Notes under the pieces: generated by a model
What the model was told of the DNA's origin: nothing
Seen by the model: only the letters and a program-made list of their open reading frames with translations
Database searches by the model: none
Shown here: piece by piece, positions 45,261 to 53,551 of the stretch
Layout: the number at the start of each line of letters is the position of its first letter
Numbering within the stretch: position 1 is the first letter of the stretch
Assembly: GCF_028714215.1 (NCBI RefSeq)
Contig: NZ_JAQTMS010000007.1
Span: 62,001 to 126,000 of the forward strand
DNA length: 64,000 bases
Source: Rhodoferax sp.
GTDB lineage: Bacteria; Pseudomonadota; Gammaproteobacteria; Burkholderiales; Burkholderiaceae_C
Reading direction: 5' to 3'
Position numbers and translations under genes: made by a program

Positions 45261-47543
45261 ATGAAGCCCCTATCAGGAATACGCCGTCAAAGAGGATTCG
45301 GGCTGCTTGAAGTAGCGCTAATCACCCTGATGCTTGGCGGGGCCTTGATTGCCGGGTTCGCTGCTCTGAAAACAACCATGCCCTCGCTTGCGGCCGAGCA
45401 GCAATCAGCCCTGTTGTCGGATGCCGACCGTTTCCTGGTGGGGTTTGCCGCCGCGCACCATCGCTTGCCATGTCCCGACACGGATCGCGACGGTTGGGAA
45501 GACTGTGCGGCCAATGCGCAAAAAGGCTGGCTACCCTATCGCACCATCGGTCTGGAAGGCGCGGGCACACAAGCAGGTGCGGGCGAGCTGCGCTATTTGG
45601 TGCAGCGCCAGGCGGTGGATCTGGCGGTTGCCGGCGATGCCTGGCAGCCCATCAAATTCAAGGACAACACCGACCTGTACAGCGCACGGCGAACATTCAC
45701 ATCGGCCACCGGCGAGCTCATCCACAATATCGGTTCCCCTGACCTGTGCCACCAACTCACGCAAGGGGCCAAAGTCGCGTTACAGGCAGGACATGCACAA
45801 GTGAATGCGAGCCCTTCACGCCCAGTCGCCTATGCACTGGCTCATCCTGGCAGCCGCGATGCAGATGGCAGTGGCAGCTTGCATGATGGAGCCAATGCAG
45901 CCGCCGACAATGCCTTTGATGCCCCTGAGCGGCCAGCACTCTTCGCCAGCTACGACGACCGCGTGACCACCCGCAGTTACGCCCAGATGGAAGATGCTCT
46001 TGGCTGCGCGCAGCTCAATGCGTCGCTCGATCAGGTGTCCCTGGCCACCGAAGTGGTGGAAGAGGTGAACAGCCAAAAAATCACCAACACACTCACCGCG
46101 GCGGCCTTGACCGCCGTGGCCATCGTCAAGGCCAATGTGGCGGTGGCCAAAACTGTGATGGCCTTCACCGAGTTAGGCACGGCCATTGGCTATATGACGA
46201 CCGCCGCCACCCTGTTGGCCAGTGCCATCGTCGGCTGCTTTTTCCTGGTGGGTTGCGCGGAGCTGCCGCATGCCATTGCCACAGTGGTCGCCGCGGGCAT
46301 CTCGATTGTGGCCAGCTCGATTGCCATTGCCGCCAGCATTACCTCAACGATATTCAGCATGACAGCGGCCGTCTTGACCGCAACAGCGGCCATCATGGCC
46401 GGCGCATCCATCCCCCCGAACATGGACATATCGTCCGCGGTCAAACAGGCTCAAACGGTGCTGGCGGATGCCACCAGAAAGAAGAATGTGGCCTACACCG
46501 ATTGGCAAGCCGCCATAGCCAAGGAAGCCTCGCTGCTGAGCCAGAAGAACATCGCCGTCAACAATGCGCATGCCGCAGCCCACGGCATCGTGAGCAACGC
46601 CAATGCAGCCGGCAACCCAGTCAACTACGCCATCATCATGCTTGATGGCTACATCGACACCGCCATCAGTCGTGCGGATGACTGGATGGCCGCCGAGAGC
46701 AACTACAACAATGCCGCGGACGCGTATAAAAACGCGCAAAGTGCAACCGGTGGTGGTGGCGCCGTGGGAAGCAACGTTGACATCAGCGCTGCACTGGCTG
46801 CCATTCAGACGCAAATAGATGCCGAAGCCGATCCCGTCAAAAAGCAAAAACTGATCGATGCCAAGGCCCAGCTCATTGCCAGCTATGGCAACTCGGCAAG
46901 CAATGCGCGGCAGGTCGAAAATGTAAACAAGCAAATACTGGCGCTGAATACTCAGATCAACGACCTGAACACCAGAATCGCCAGCAACCCATCCAATGTG
47001 GCAGACCTCACCACGCAGCGCGACCAGTTGGTGGCGCAGCGCGACAAACTCCAGGCGGCCTTGTCCGGTTTGACACTGGACGTGGCTTCTGCACTGGCGA
47101 ACAAGAACGCCATGGACACGGCCCGCGCAAGCGCCTACAACAATTACCTGAATGCCCGCAACAACGCGATCAATGCCTCGCGGCTGCCCTATTCAGTCAC
47201 CACTTGCACCACCACCACTGGAAACAATCCCGTGACCACTTGCACAACGACCCATAAAACCTATGACGGCAGCTCGGCCATGAGCAGCGCGCTGAACAAT
47301 TTGTTTGGCCCATCCAATGACAACAAAGGGTTGTACTTTCAGTGGAAGCTCAAGCAACGGCAAACCGAGGTTGCAAAGGCCATCCATGACCAGGCGGTAC
47401 TCAATGAAACACAGGCCGGCAATGCACTGAATTCACTGAGCATGATCAATGCGAATGGCACGGGAACGGGAGCCGATGTCAAACCCTGGAGCGACGCTGA
47501 CGCGATTCTGCTGCAAGCCGATTTCAAAGGAGGTATGCAATGA
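45261..47543 (+). CDS. 760-residue pseudopilin with hydrophobic and coiled-coil C-terminal modules
   Basis: The class III leader is cut after Gly12 (mature FGLLE). A pseudopilin domain (about residues 40-265) holds the Ca-binding-like loop CPDTDRDGWEDC near 71-82, the motif GWLPYRTIGLE and YDDRV near 230. Then follow about 110 mostly hydrophobic Ala-, Ile- and Val-rich residues (about 276-386) that look like two to four membrane-spanning or amphipathic helices, and a long coiled-coil region (about 390-630, repeated LNTQINDLNTRI-like heptads). A Thr/Cys-rich segment with two CTTTxxxx units ends the repeat part. No family of this architecture is known to me. Type IV minor pilins are usually 150-250 residues. 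It might cap the pilus tip. Confidence 0.82.
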   Translation: MKPLSGIRRQRGFGLLEVALITLMLGGALIAGFAALKTTMPSLAAEQQSALLSDADRFLVGFAAAHHRLPCPDTDRDGWEDCAANAQKGWLPYRTIGLEGAGTQAGAGELRYLVQRQAVDLAVAGDAWQPIKFKDNTDLYSARRTFTSATGELIHNIGSPDLCHQLTQGAKVALQAGHAQVNASPSRPVAYALAHPGSRDADGSGSLHDGANAAADNAFDAPERPALFASYDDRVTTRSYAQMEDALGCAQLNASLDQVSLATEVVEEVNSQKITNTLTAAALTAVAIVKANVAVAKTVMAFTELGTAIGYMTTAATLLASAIVGCFFLVGCAELPHAIATVVAAGISIVASSIAIAASITSTIFSMTAAVLTATAAIMAGASIPPNMDISSAVKQAQTVLADATRKKNVAYTDWQAAIAKEASLLSQKNIAVNNAHAAAHGIVSNANAAGNPVNYAIIMLDGYIDTAISRADDWMAAESNYNNAADAYKNAQSATGGGGAVGSNVDISAALAAIQTQIDAEADPVKKQKLIDAKAQLIASYGNSASNARQVENVNKQILALNTQINDLNTRIASNPSNVADLTTQRDQLVAQRDKLQAALSGLTLDVASALANKNAMDTARASAYNNYLNARNNAINASRLPYSVTTCTTTTGNNPVTTCTTTHKTYDGSSAMSSALNNLFGPSNDNKGLYFQWKLKQRQTEVAKAIHDQAVLNETQAGNALNSLSMINANGTGTGADVKPWSDADAILLQADFKGGMQ

Positions 47544-48631
47544 AGTCTCCGCGCCGCGGCAGAGAAGGCGGGTTTTCACTGGTGGAGTTGGCCGTGAGTC
47601 TGGCCATTGTGGGGGTGGTGGGGCTGGCGCTATGGCGATTCATTCCCCTTGCACGACAGATCAGTCAAGGCAGCGCCCTCAAGGACGAGTTGGCGCAAGC
47701 CCAGGCCGCCACTGAAGGATTTGTACTGCGCGCGCATCGCCTGCCGTGCCCGGACACCGACAACGACGGACACGAGAACTGCGCCGCAGGTGCCCTGGGA
47801 ACCTTGCCCTGGCGCGACCTGGGCCTGGGCGCGACGCAAGGTGCGCTGCGCTATGGCGTGTACCGTGCCGGTGGTCATGACTTGGCTGCCAGCGCCCTGA
47901 CACATCAGGCTCCCCTGTTACCCATCGGGTATACCGTTAGTACGACGGCCAATGGGCTGGACTTTTGCACCAAGTTGCGCGGCGCAATCACAACCCCCGG
48001 CGCTGCTGGCGCGCTGACTGCGGGCAACGTGGAGGTGGCCTATGCCTTGGCCCACCCCGGCGCGGACGGCCAGTTTCAGGGGCTCAACACCCTGGGCTTT
48101 GACCTGCCGGGCAGAGCCCGCGACAACACGTATGACGACAGCGTGGTGGCGGCGGGTCTGAGCGAACTCTCCGGGCGAATGGCTTGCCCTTCCCGGCTGG
48201 GTGAAGCCACCGTGGCCGCGCGTGCCGCGATGGCAGCCTATGACATTGATCGTGATGCCAAGCAGTTTCAGGAGTTTCGTGATTTCGCGTCACAAGTGCG
48301 CACCACCAACAAGAACTTTGCGGCTGCCAATGTGGGCTTGACCATATTGGATCTGCTGGATGCCACGGCCACGACCGCCAGCTCGGTCTCCATTGCCGCC
48401 AATAGCGTCGGCGTTGGTGCCGCCACGGTCGTGGTGGCCGTTGCGGCCATGCTTGCGGCCATTGCGTCACAAGTCTCGGCAGATGCCAGCCTTGCAATGG
48501 CCATCATCGGGGAACTCAAGGCGCAAGCCCAAGCCACGGGAGCGGCACAGATCAAGGCGCAAACGGCGGCCGCGCTGATCCATGCTGGAAACAACGCAGT
48601 GGCCGTGGACAACAAGGGACTCACGCCATGA
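47540..48631 (+). CDS. Large pseudopilin with Ala-rich hydrophobic C-terminus (363 residues)
   Basis: Leader cleavage after Gly11 (mature FSLVE). The pseudopilin domain keeps CPDTDNDGHENC near residues 70-81, TLPWRDLGLG, a second Cys pair and YDDSVVAAG near 200. Residues about 263-315 are a hydrophobic Ala/Val-rich stretch, followed by a helical Gln/Ala-rich tail. It has the strongest ribosome binding site of the cluster, AAAGGAGGT at 47526-47534, and overlaps both neighbours by 4 bp. It shares family motifs with 45261 and 48628. Confidence 0.85.
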   Translation: MKSPRRGREGGFSLVELAVSLAIVGVVGLALWRFIPLARQISQGSALKDELAQAQAATEGFVLRAHRLPCPDTDNDGHENCAAGALGTLPWRDLGLGATQGALRYGVYRAGGHDLAASALTHQAPLLPIGYTVSTTANGLDFCTKLRGAITTPGAAGALTAGNVEVAYALAHPGADGQFQGLNTLGFDLPGRARDNTYDDSVVAAGLSELSGRMACPSRLGEATVAARAAMAAYDIDRDAKQFQEFRDFASQVRTTNKNFAAANVGLTILDLLDATATTASSVSIAANSVGVGAATVVVAVAAMLAAIASQVSADASLAMAIIGELKAQAQATGAAQIKAQTAAALIHAGNNAVAVDNKGLTP

Positions 48632-49806
48632 AATCTTCGCAGCGTGGTTTTTCTCTCATGGAAAGCAGCATTGCGCTGATTGTTCTGGGTTTGCTGACAA
48701 CGGCGGCAGTGGCCTACCTGCGCCTGGCCGGGCAACAAAAGGTGGCTACCGTCGAGCATGACTTGCAGAGGCGGGCTCAGCAGGCGGTGTATGGGTTTGT
48801 GCATGCCAACTTCCGCCTGCCCTGTCCGGCAGCCGACACCAGTGGTATCGAAAGTTGCCACGTCAATGGGGGCGATCACAGCGTCGGGATGTTGCCTTGG
48901 CGCACACTGCAACTGCCCGATGCGACAGCCAGCACGCTCAAATACGGGGTCTATCGGGTCGCCAACGCCAATGGCTGGCAAGACACCGACCTGGCCGTCA
49001 GCCGCGATCGCATGCGCCCACTGGTGGCCATCGGTATCACCCCCGTCGCCACGGAGTCGCTGCTGGGAAACCGCAATTTGCTGGACTTTTGTTATGGCGC
49101 GACACTGGCCGCACAGGCGGGAACCAGTGCCACCGCACTGGCAGTGAAAGACGGTACGACAGCCACGCGCCGCCCCATGGCTTTTGTGATTGCGGCACCC
49201 GGTTTGCTTGATGCGGACGGTGATGGTGATCGTTTTGATGCACTGAACCACGGCGCCAGTGACGTGACCCCTACCTTCGAGGCCGGCAACCGATCCCGAA
49301 GTGACCTTTACGACGACCGCGTGTCTGCCATTGGCTTTGACACCCTGTTTACCCAAATGAACTGCGCGCAGGCACTGTCCGTCATTGACCACAGCCATTT
49401 CAATGCCGCCCTGAGCGCATCCGTCATGGAACGCGCGCTCAGTGATTACCACTACCAGCTTCAGGTGCAAGCCGTCCTGGCGGGTGCCGGAGTAGCCAGC
49501 GCCACAGCCGGGACGGCGGGTGCCACTGCGGGCCTGGCGATTGCGGTCACAACGTTGGTCAACGCCACCACCTTCACCGTGATCACGGTGGGCACACAGG
49601 CCGGGCTGATTGCGGCAGCTGCTGTCTCTGTCGTTGCCAACACCACGACAGTGCTGGCCTCCATCGGCACCTTGACCACCTCCATCCTCGTCACGGTGGA
49701 AGCCGCCCAACGCGTTGCCACCGGCGCGGAAATGGCCGCCAGCAGCGCCACCCTGTCCACGGCCATCAATGCCAATGCCCGCAACGCAGACGCGCTTGGG
49801 TTTTAA
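48628..49806 (+). CDS. Large pseudopilin with Ala/Thr-rich hydrophobic C-terminus (392 residues)
   Basis: A short class III leader is cut after Gly7 (mature FSLME). The family motif is degenerate here (CPAADTSGIESC), so the acidic loop is partly lost, while MLPWRTLQL and YDDRVSAIG are kept. Residues about 281-357 are hydrophobic and rich in Ala, Thr and Val. The tail is Ala/Asn-rich. It is the third of three consecutive extended pseudopilins, coupled to the previous one by ATGA, and is followed by a small pilin gene after 20 bp. Confidence 0.85.
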   Translation: MKSSQRGFSLMESSIALIVLGLLTTAAVAYLRLAGQQKVATVEHDLQRRAQQAVYGFVHANFRLPCPAADTSGIESCHVNGGDHSVGMLPWRTLQLPDATASTLKYGVYRVANANGWQDTDLAVSRDRMRPLVAIGITPVATESLLGNRNLLDFCYGATLAAQAGTSATALAVKDGTTATRRPMAFVIAAPGLLDADGDGDRFDALNHGASDVTPTFEAGNRSRSDLYDDRVSAIGFDTLFTQMNCAQALSVIDHSHFNAALSASVMERALSDYHYQLQVQAVLAGAGVASATAGTAGATAGLAIAVTTLVNATTFTVITVGTQAGLIAAAAVSVVANTTTVLASIGTLTTSILVTVEAAQRVATGAEMAASSATLSTAINANARNADALGF

Positions 49807-49826
49807 AAAATACGGGAAATAACTTT

Positions 49827-50525
49827 ATGAAACCATCAGCTCACCCGCACCGCGAAAAGGGCTTCTCCCTGATCGAACTCACAATTTCTTTGGCCGTCAT
49901 CGGGCTCATTCTGGGGACCGTGGCCATTGGCAAAGATGTTCAGCGCAATGCCGCCTACCAGCGCCTATCCAGCGACTTTGTGCAAGGCTGGATGATTGCC
50001 TACGACACATTTGTGACGGGCACGGGCACTGTCCCCGGTGACACCGCCGCTGCGCCAACAGGAAGAGTCAACGCCAGTGCCGTGGCCCTGTGCGGCAACA
50101 ACCTGCTCAACGTCTTCCTGGCTGCGGGCATTCGGTTGCCCGAAGGTCGCGCCGAAGGCAGCAATGACCGCTACGCCTACCTGGACTCCAATGGCAACCC
50201 GCAGGAGGTGCAGGTCTGCTTTCAAAACGTCAGTTGGGCAGAACCCGGTGCAACCGTCGGCACTTACGTGTCCCGCTCGCGTAACGTCATGGTGCTGCGC
50301 AATCTCACGCCCTCACTGGCCACCATGCAGGATGCCCAAATCGACGGCCATGCGGATGCGCGCTTTGGCCAATTCCGGGAAGATTCCCAGGCCAACGCGG
50401 TCGCCACCACAAGCGCACAGGCCTGGAGTGTGGACGAACGCATGGCTTTTGGCAGCGCCGTTGCCACGGCACAAAACGAATCCCAAGTGGCGGTGGTGAA
50501 TGCCCTGCTTTTGATGAGCCGCTAA
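49827..50525 (+). CDS. Type IV prepilin-like protein, third paralogue
   Basis: A 232-residue relative of the pilins at 32922 and 33738. Leader cleavage is after Gly12 (mature FSLIE), and GTVAIGKDVQRNAAYQ and DSNGNPQEVQVCFQ are shared, as is LTPSLATMQDAQIDGHADA. It is the last recognisable gene of the cluster, so the cluster is bracketed by related pilins. There is no obvious terminator after it. The 127 bp to the next gene, which is on the other strand, contain only a 25-codon frame without support. Confidence 0.88.
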   Translation: MKPSAHPHREKGFSLIELTISLAVIGLILGTVAIGKDVQRNAAYQRLSSDFVQGWMIAYDTFVTGTGTVPGDTAAAPTGRVNASAVALCGNNLLNVFLAAGIRLPEGRAEGSNDRYAYLDSNGNPQEVQVCFQNVSWAEPGATVGTYVSRSRNVMVLRNLTPSLATMQDAQIDGHADARFGQFREDSQANAVATTSAQAWSVDERMAFGSAVATAQNESQVAVVNALLLMSR

Positions 50526-50652
50526 CATGGCCACCAAGACGCGCATCAAGGCCAGGGAAAGCGAGCGTAAAGGCGGCAACGGCATCAGAAACACAGGAGC
50601 CTGACGCGCCGTTGTGAGTGTGCGCAAGGGGGCAATCCGCTACGGACAAGTT

Positions 50653-51519
50653 CTAAGTCTGAGAATCAGAACCCTTGGCTCCGCGCAGCAAGGTCAGCGC
50701 CAGCAGCGCCGAGGCCACCATCAAAAATAGACTCACGGCGTTGAGCACCGGTGTTGCCCCCTCGCGCATGCGGCCGTACATCATGACCGTCAGCGGCGCA
50801 TCCGAGCCGACCAGCATCAAGGTGGTGTTGAAGTTTTCGAACGACATCAGGAAAGAGATCGCGGCGGCGCCGATCAGGGCCGGTTGCAGGTAGGGCAGGG
50901 TGATGGTGGTGAAGACGGCGGCGCGCGAGGCACCCAGGTTGTAGGCGGCGTCTTCCAGCGTGGCGTCGAAGCGCTTCAGGCGCGCCGTGATGGTGAGCGT
51001 GGCGATCGACACGATGTAGGAGAACTGGCCCAGCACCACCAGGGGTAGGCCGGGGCGCAGAAACTCCAGTTCCAGGCCCCACAAGTCGTCCGCCAGGTTG
51101 GCAATGCGGCTGGCGAAGGCCAGGATCGAGATGCCCAGAATCACGCCCGGGATCACCAGCGGCGCCAGCATCAGGAGCGACAGCGCCTGCTTGCCGCGAA
51201 ACTGCGTGCGCTCGATCAGGAAAGCGTTGGCGGTACCCACCAGCACCGACAAGACCGTGACCCAGCAGGCCACGACGACGCTGGTCCACAGACTGCCCAG
51301 CATCGCTCTGTCGGCAAACAGGCCACGCCGCCCCGAGCCGGCAGCGCCCAGAAACCAGTCCAGCGTGAAACCGCGCCAGGGCGGTGCCGGGTAGGGCGCA
51401 TCGTTGAAGGCAAACACCGCCACGATGACCAGCGGCAGAAACAGGAAGGCGAAAAACAGCACGGCGTAGACCACGGTGCTGACGCGCAACCAGGCCGGGC
51501 GGGGCAGGGAAGGGATCAT
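50653..51519 (-). CDS. Polyamine-type ABC transporter permease (PotC-like)
   Basis: A 288-residue inner-membrane permease with six helices and the EAA loop around LEDAAYNLGASRAAVFTTITLP. It is the second permease of a spermidine/putrescine-type importer. The frame runs far upstream, but the ATG at 51519 overlaps the stop of the other permease as ATGA and begins a normal N-terminus. Last gene of the four-gene operon 54619 to 50653. Confidence 0.92.
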   Translation of the reverse strand: MIPSLPRPAWLRVSTVVYAVLFFAFLFLPLVIVAVFAFNDAPYPAPPWRGFTLDWFLGAAGSGRRGLFADRAMLGSLWTSVVVACWVTVLSVLVGTANAFLIERTQFRGKQALSLLMLAPLVIPGVILGISILAFASRIANLADDLWGLELEFLRPGLPLVVLGQFSYIVSIATLTITARLKRFDATLEDAAYNLGASRAAVFTTITLPYLQPALIGAAAISFLMSFENFNTTLMLVGSDAPLTVMMYGRMREGATPVLNAVSLFLMVASALLALTLLRGAKGSDSQT

Positions 51520-52403
51520 GATTGCTGCATCACTTCGCCAAATTTCTGACCGCTTAAGCGCAAGCCCAGCCAGACGATGGCCGTCGACAGGCCTAGCAGC
51601 AAAAAGCCGAAGGCGGCGCCCTGTTCCCAGTTGAAGCGGGTGATGAACTGGGTGTAGATCTGCTCGGTGAACCATTGCGAGTTCTTGCCGCCCAACAGGG
51701 TCGGCGTCAGGTAATTGCCCAGGGTCAGCATGAAGACCACGATGCAGCCGGCCACGATGCCGGGGGCGGCGTGCGGGATCACAATTCTCCGCAGGATGTC
51801 CCAGCCGTTGCCGCCCAGGTCGTAGGCGGCCTCGATCAATGAGTCGTCCAGGCTCTCCAGGGCGCCGATCAGCGGCACCACCATGAACAGCATGGAGGTG
51901 TAGACCAGTCCCACCAGAATGGTGGCGTCGTGGTACAGCATCTCCACCGGCGCCGGTGTCAGCCCCAGCCAGACCAGCAGTGCCGGCAACACGCCCGACT
52001 CGCGCAGCAGAATCATCCAGCCCAGCGTACGCACCGTTTCGCTGACCCAGAACGGAATCAGGCACAGCACGAACATCATGGATTTGCTGCGACCGCGGGC
52101 CAGTTTGGCAATCGTCCAGGCGATCGGGAAAGCCATCAGCAGTGTGATCACGGTGGCCAGAATCGATATCAGCGCGGTGCGTACAAAGGTATGCCAGTAC
52201 AGCGGCTCTTGAATGAAGGTCTGGTACTGGGTCAGACTGGCCTCATAAACACGAGGCGCGACGCGAGCCCGCAGCGACAGGATGCCCAGCTCCACGTGCG
52301 GCAGCAGGATCAGGCTGACCAGCCACAACAGGGCCGGCGCCAATAGCAGCATCAATATCAAGCGCGCCTGCGCCTTGCCGCCGTCAGGGTTTTGAGTTGC
52401 CAT
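51516..52403 (-). CDS. Polyamine-type ABC transporter permease (PotB-like)
   Basis: A 295-residue permease with a cytoplasmic N-terminus, six helices and the EAA motif in IEAAYDLGGNGWDILRRIVIP. It pairs with the following PotC-like subunit. The ATG at 52403 overlaps the end of the ATPase gene by 20 bp, which implies coupled synthesis. Substrate class follows the ATPase and binding protein encoded in the operon. Confidence 0.92.
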   Translation of the reverse strand: MATQNPDGGKAQARLILMLLLAPALLWLVSLILLPHVELGILSLRARVAPRVYEASLTQYQTFIQEPLYWHTFVRTALISILATVITLLMAFPIAWTIAKLARGRSKSMMFVLCLIPFWVSETVRTLGWMILLRESGVLPALLVWLGLTPAPVEMLYHDATILVGLVYTSMLFMVVPLIGALESLDDSLIEAAYDLGGNGWDILRRIVIPHAAPGIVAGCIVVFMLTLGNYLTPTLLGGKNSQWFTEQIYTQFITRFNWEQGAAFGFLLLGLSTAIVWLGLRLSGQKFGEVMQQS

Positions 52404-53538
52404 GGTCGACCGAGAAACAGACCGCCCGTTGTGGATCAAAGCCGAAAACCACCGCTTCGCCGACCACCAGATCAGACAGGTGACCGGTTTGCGGCAAGGC
52501 AATGCGGAATTCCGTCTGCGAGCCGGTCTCGCGCACCAGCACCGCCGAGTTGGCGCCGTCGAACAGCAGGTTCTCGATGCGGGCGCCGTAGTGAGGTACA
52601 CCGGCATCGGAAAACACTGTGGCGCTGCGCGCGACGCTGGCCACTTCGGGCCGCACAAAAGCGGTTACGCTGTCGCCCGCCTGGACCTTGCCAATGGCAC
52701 GCGCCGACAGCACCAGACCTTCGGCGCTGGTGAGCGTCACGAGGCCGGCATTGACCTGCGTGGCGCGACCCTTGATGGGGTTGTTGGCACCGACAAAACC
52801 GGCCACGAACGGCGTTTGCGGTTCGTAGTAAAGCTGCTGCGGCGTGCCCACTTGTTCGAAGCGTCCCTGGTTCATCACCGCTACATGGTCGGACAGCACC
52901 AGGGCTTCCGACTGATCGTGGGTGATGTAAACAAAAGTGGTGCCGAAGGCGGCCTGCAATTGCTTGAGCTCGATTTTCATGTGCTCGCGCAATTTCAGAT
53001 CAAGTGCGCCCAAAGGCTCATCCAGCAACAGCAGCGTGGGCTCCAGCACCAGACTGCGGGCGATCGCCACGCGCTGCTTTTGCCCGCCCGAGAGTTGATC
53101 CACGCGCTTGAGCTGAGCGCCCGACATGCTCACGCGATCGAGCATTTCGCCCACGCGGCGCGTGATCTCGGTCCGCGGCACACCGCGCCTGGTCAAACCG
53201 TAGGCCACGTTGTCGCCCACCGACATCATGGGAAAGAGCGCCAGATGCTGAAACACCATGTTCACCGGGCGCCGGTTCGGCGGCACGCCATGCATGTCCT
53301 TGCCACCAATGCGAATGTCACCCGAATCCGGGCTTGAAAAGCCCGCGATCATGCGCAACAGCGTGGTCTTGCCACAGCCCGAGGGCCCCAGGATGGAGAA
53401 GAAACTGCCTCGCTCAACAGCAAACGACAGATCCTCTACCGCGACAAAATCACCAAAGCGCTTGCCCAGATGCAGGGCTTCAAGGTCAGGCTGCGCCACC
53501 CCGGATCCAGAGGGGGGCGCAGCAGGGTTTGAACTCAA
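52384..53538 (-). CDS. Polyamine-type ABC transporter ATPase (PotA-like)
   Basis: A 384-residue ATPase with Walker A GPSGCGKTTLL, signature LSGGQKQRVAIARSL, Walker B LLLLDEPLGALD and a C-terminal TOBE domain (about residues 275-375). No ATG is available at the N-terminus; TTG 53538 gives the longest product and GTG 53502 would start just before the first strand. The choice is uncertain. It energises uptake through the two permeases downstream. Confidence 0.93.
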   Translation of the reverse strand: MSSNPAAPPSGSGVAQPDLEALHLGKRFGDFVAVEDLSFAVERGSFFSILGPSGCGKTTLLRMIAGFSSPDSGDIRIGGKDMHGVPPNRRPVNMVFQHLALFPMMSVGDNVAYGLTRRGVPRTEITRRVGEMLDRVSMSGAQLKRVDQLSGGQKQRVAIARSLVLEPTLLLLDEPLGALDLKLREHMKIELKQLQAAFGTTFVYITHDQSEALVLSDHVAVMNQGRFEQVGTPQQLYYEPQTPFVAGFVGANNPIKGRATQVNAGLVTLTSAEGLVLSARAIGKVQAGDSVTAFVRPEVASVARSATVFSDAGVPHYGARIENLLFDGANSAVLVRETGSQTEFRIALPQTGHLSDLVVGEAVVFGFDPQRAVCFSVDHGNSKP

Positions 53539-53551
53539 ATCGCAAACCGTT

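Noticed and set aside
50526-50603. A 25-codon ATG frame directly after the last pilin gene
   Set aside because: It is too short, has no ribosome binding site and encodes a basic low-complexity peptide without recognisable relatives.
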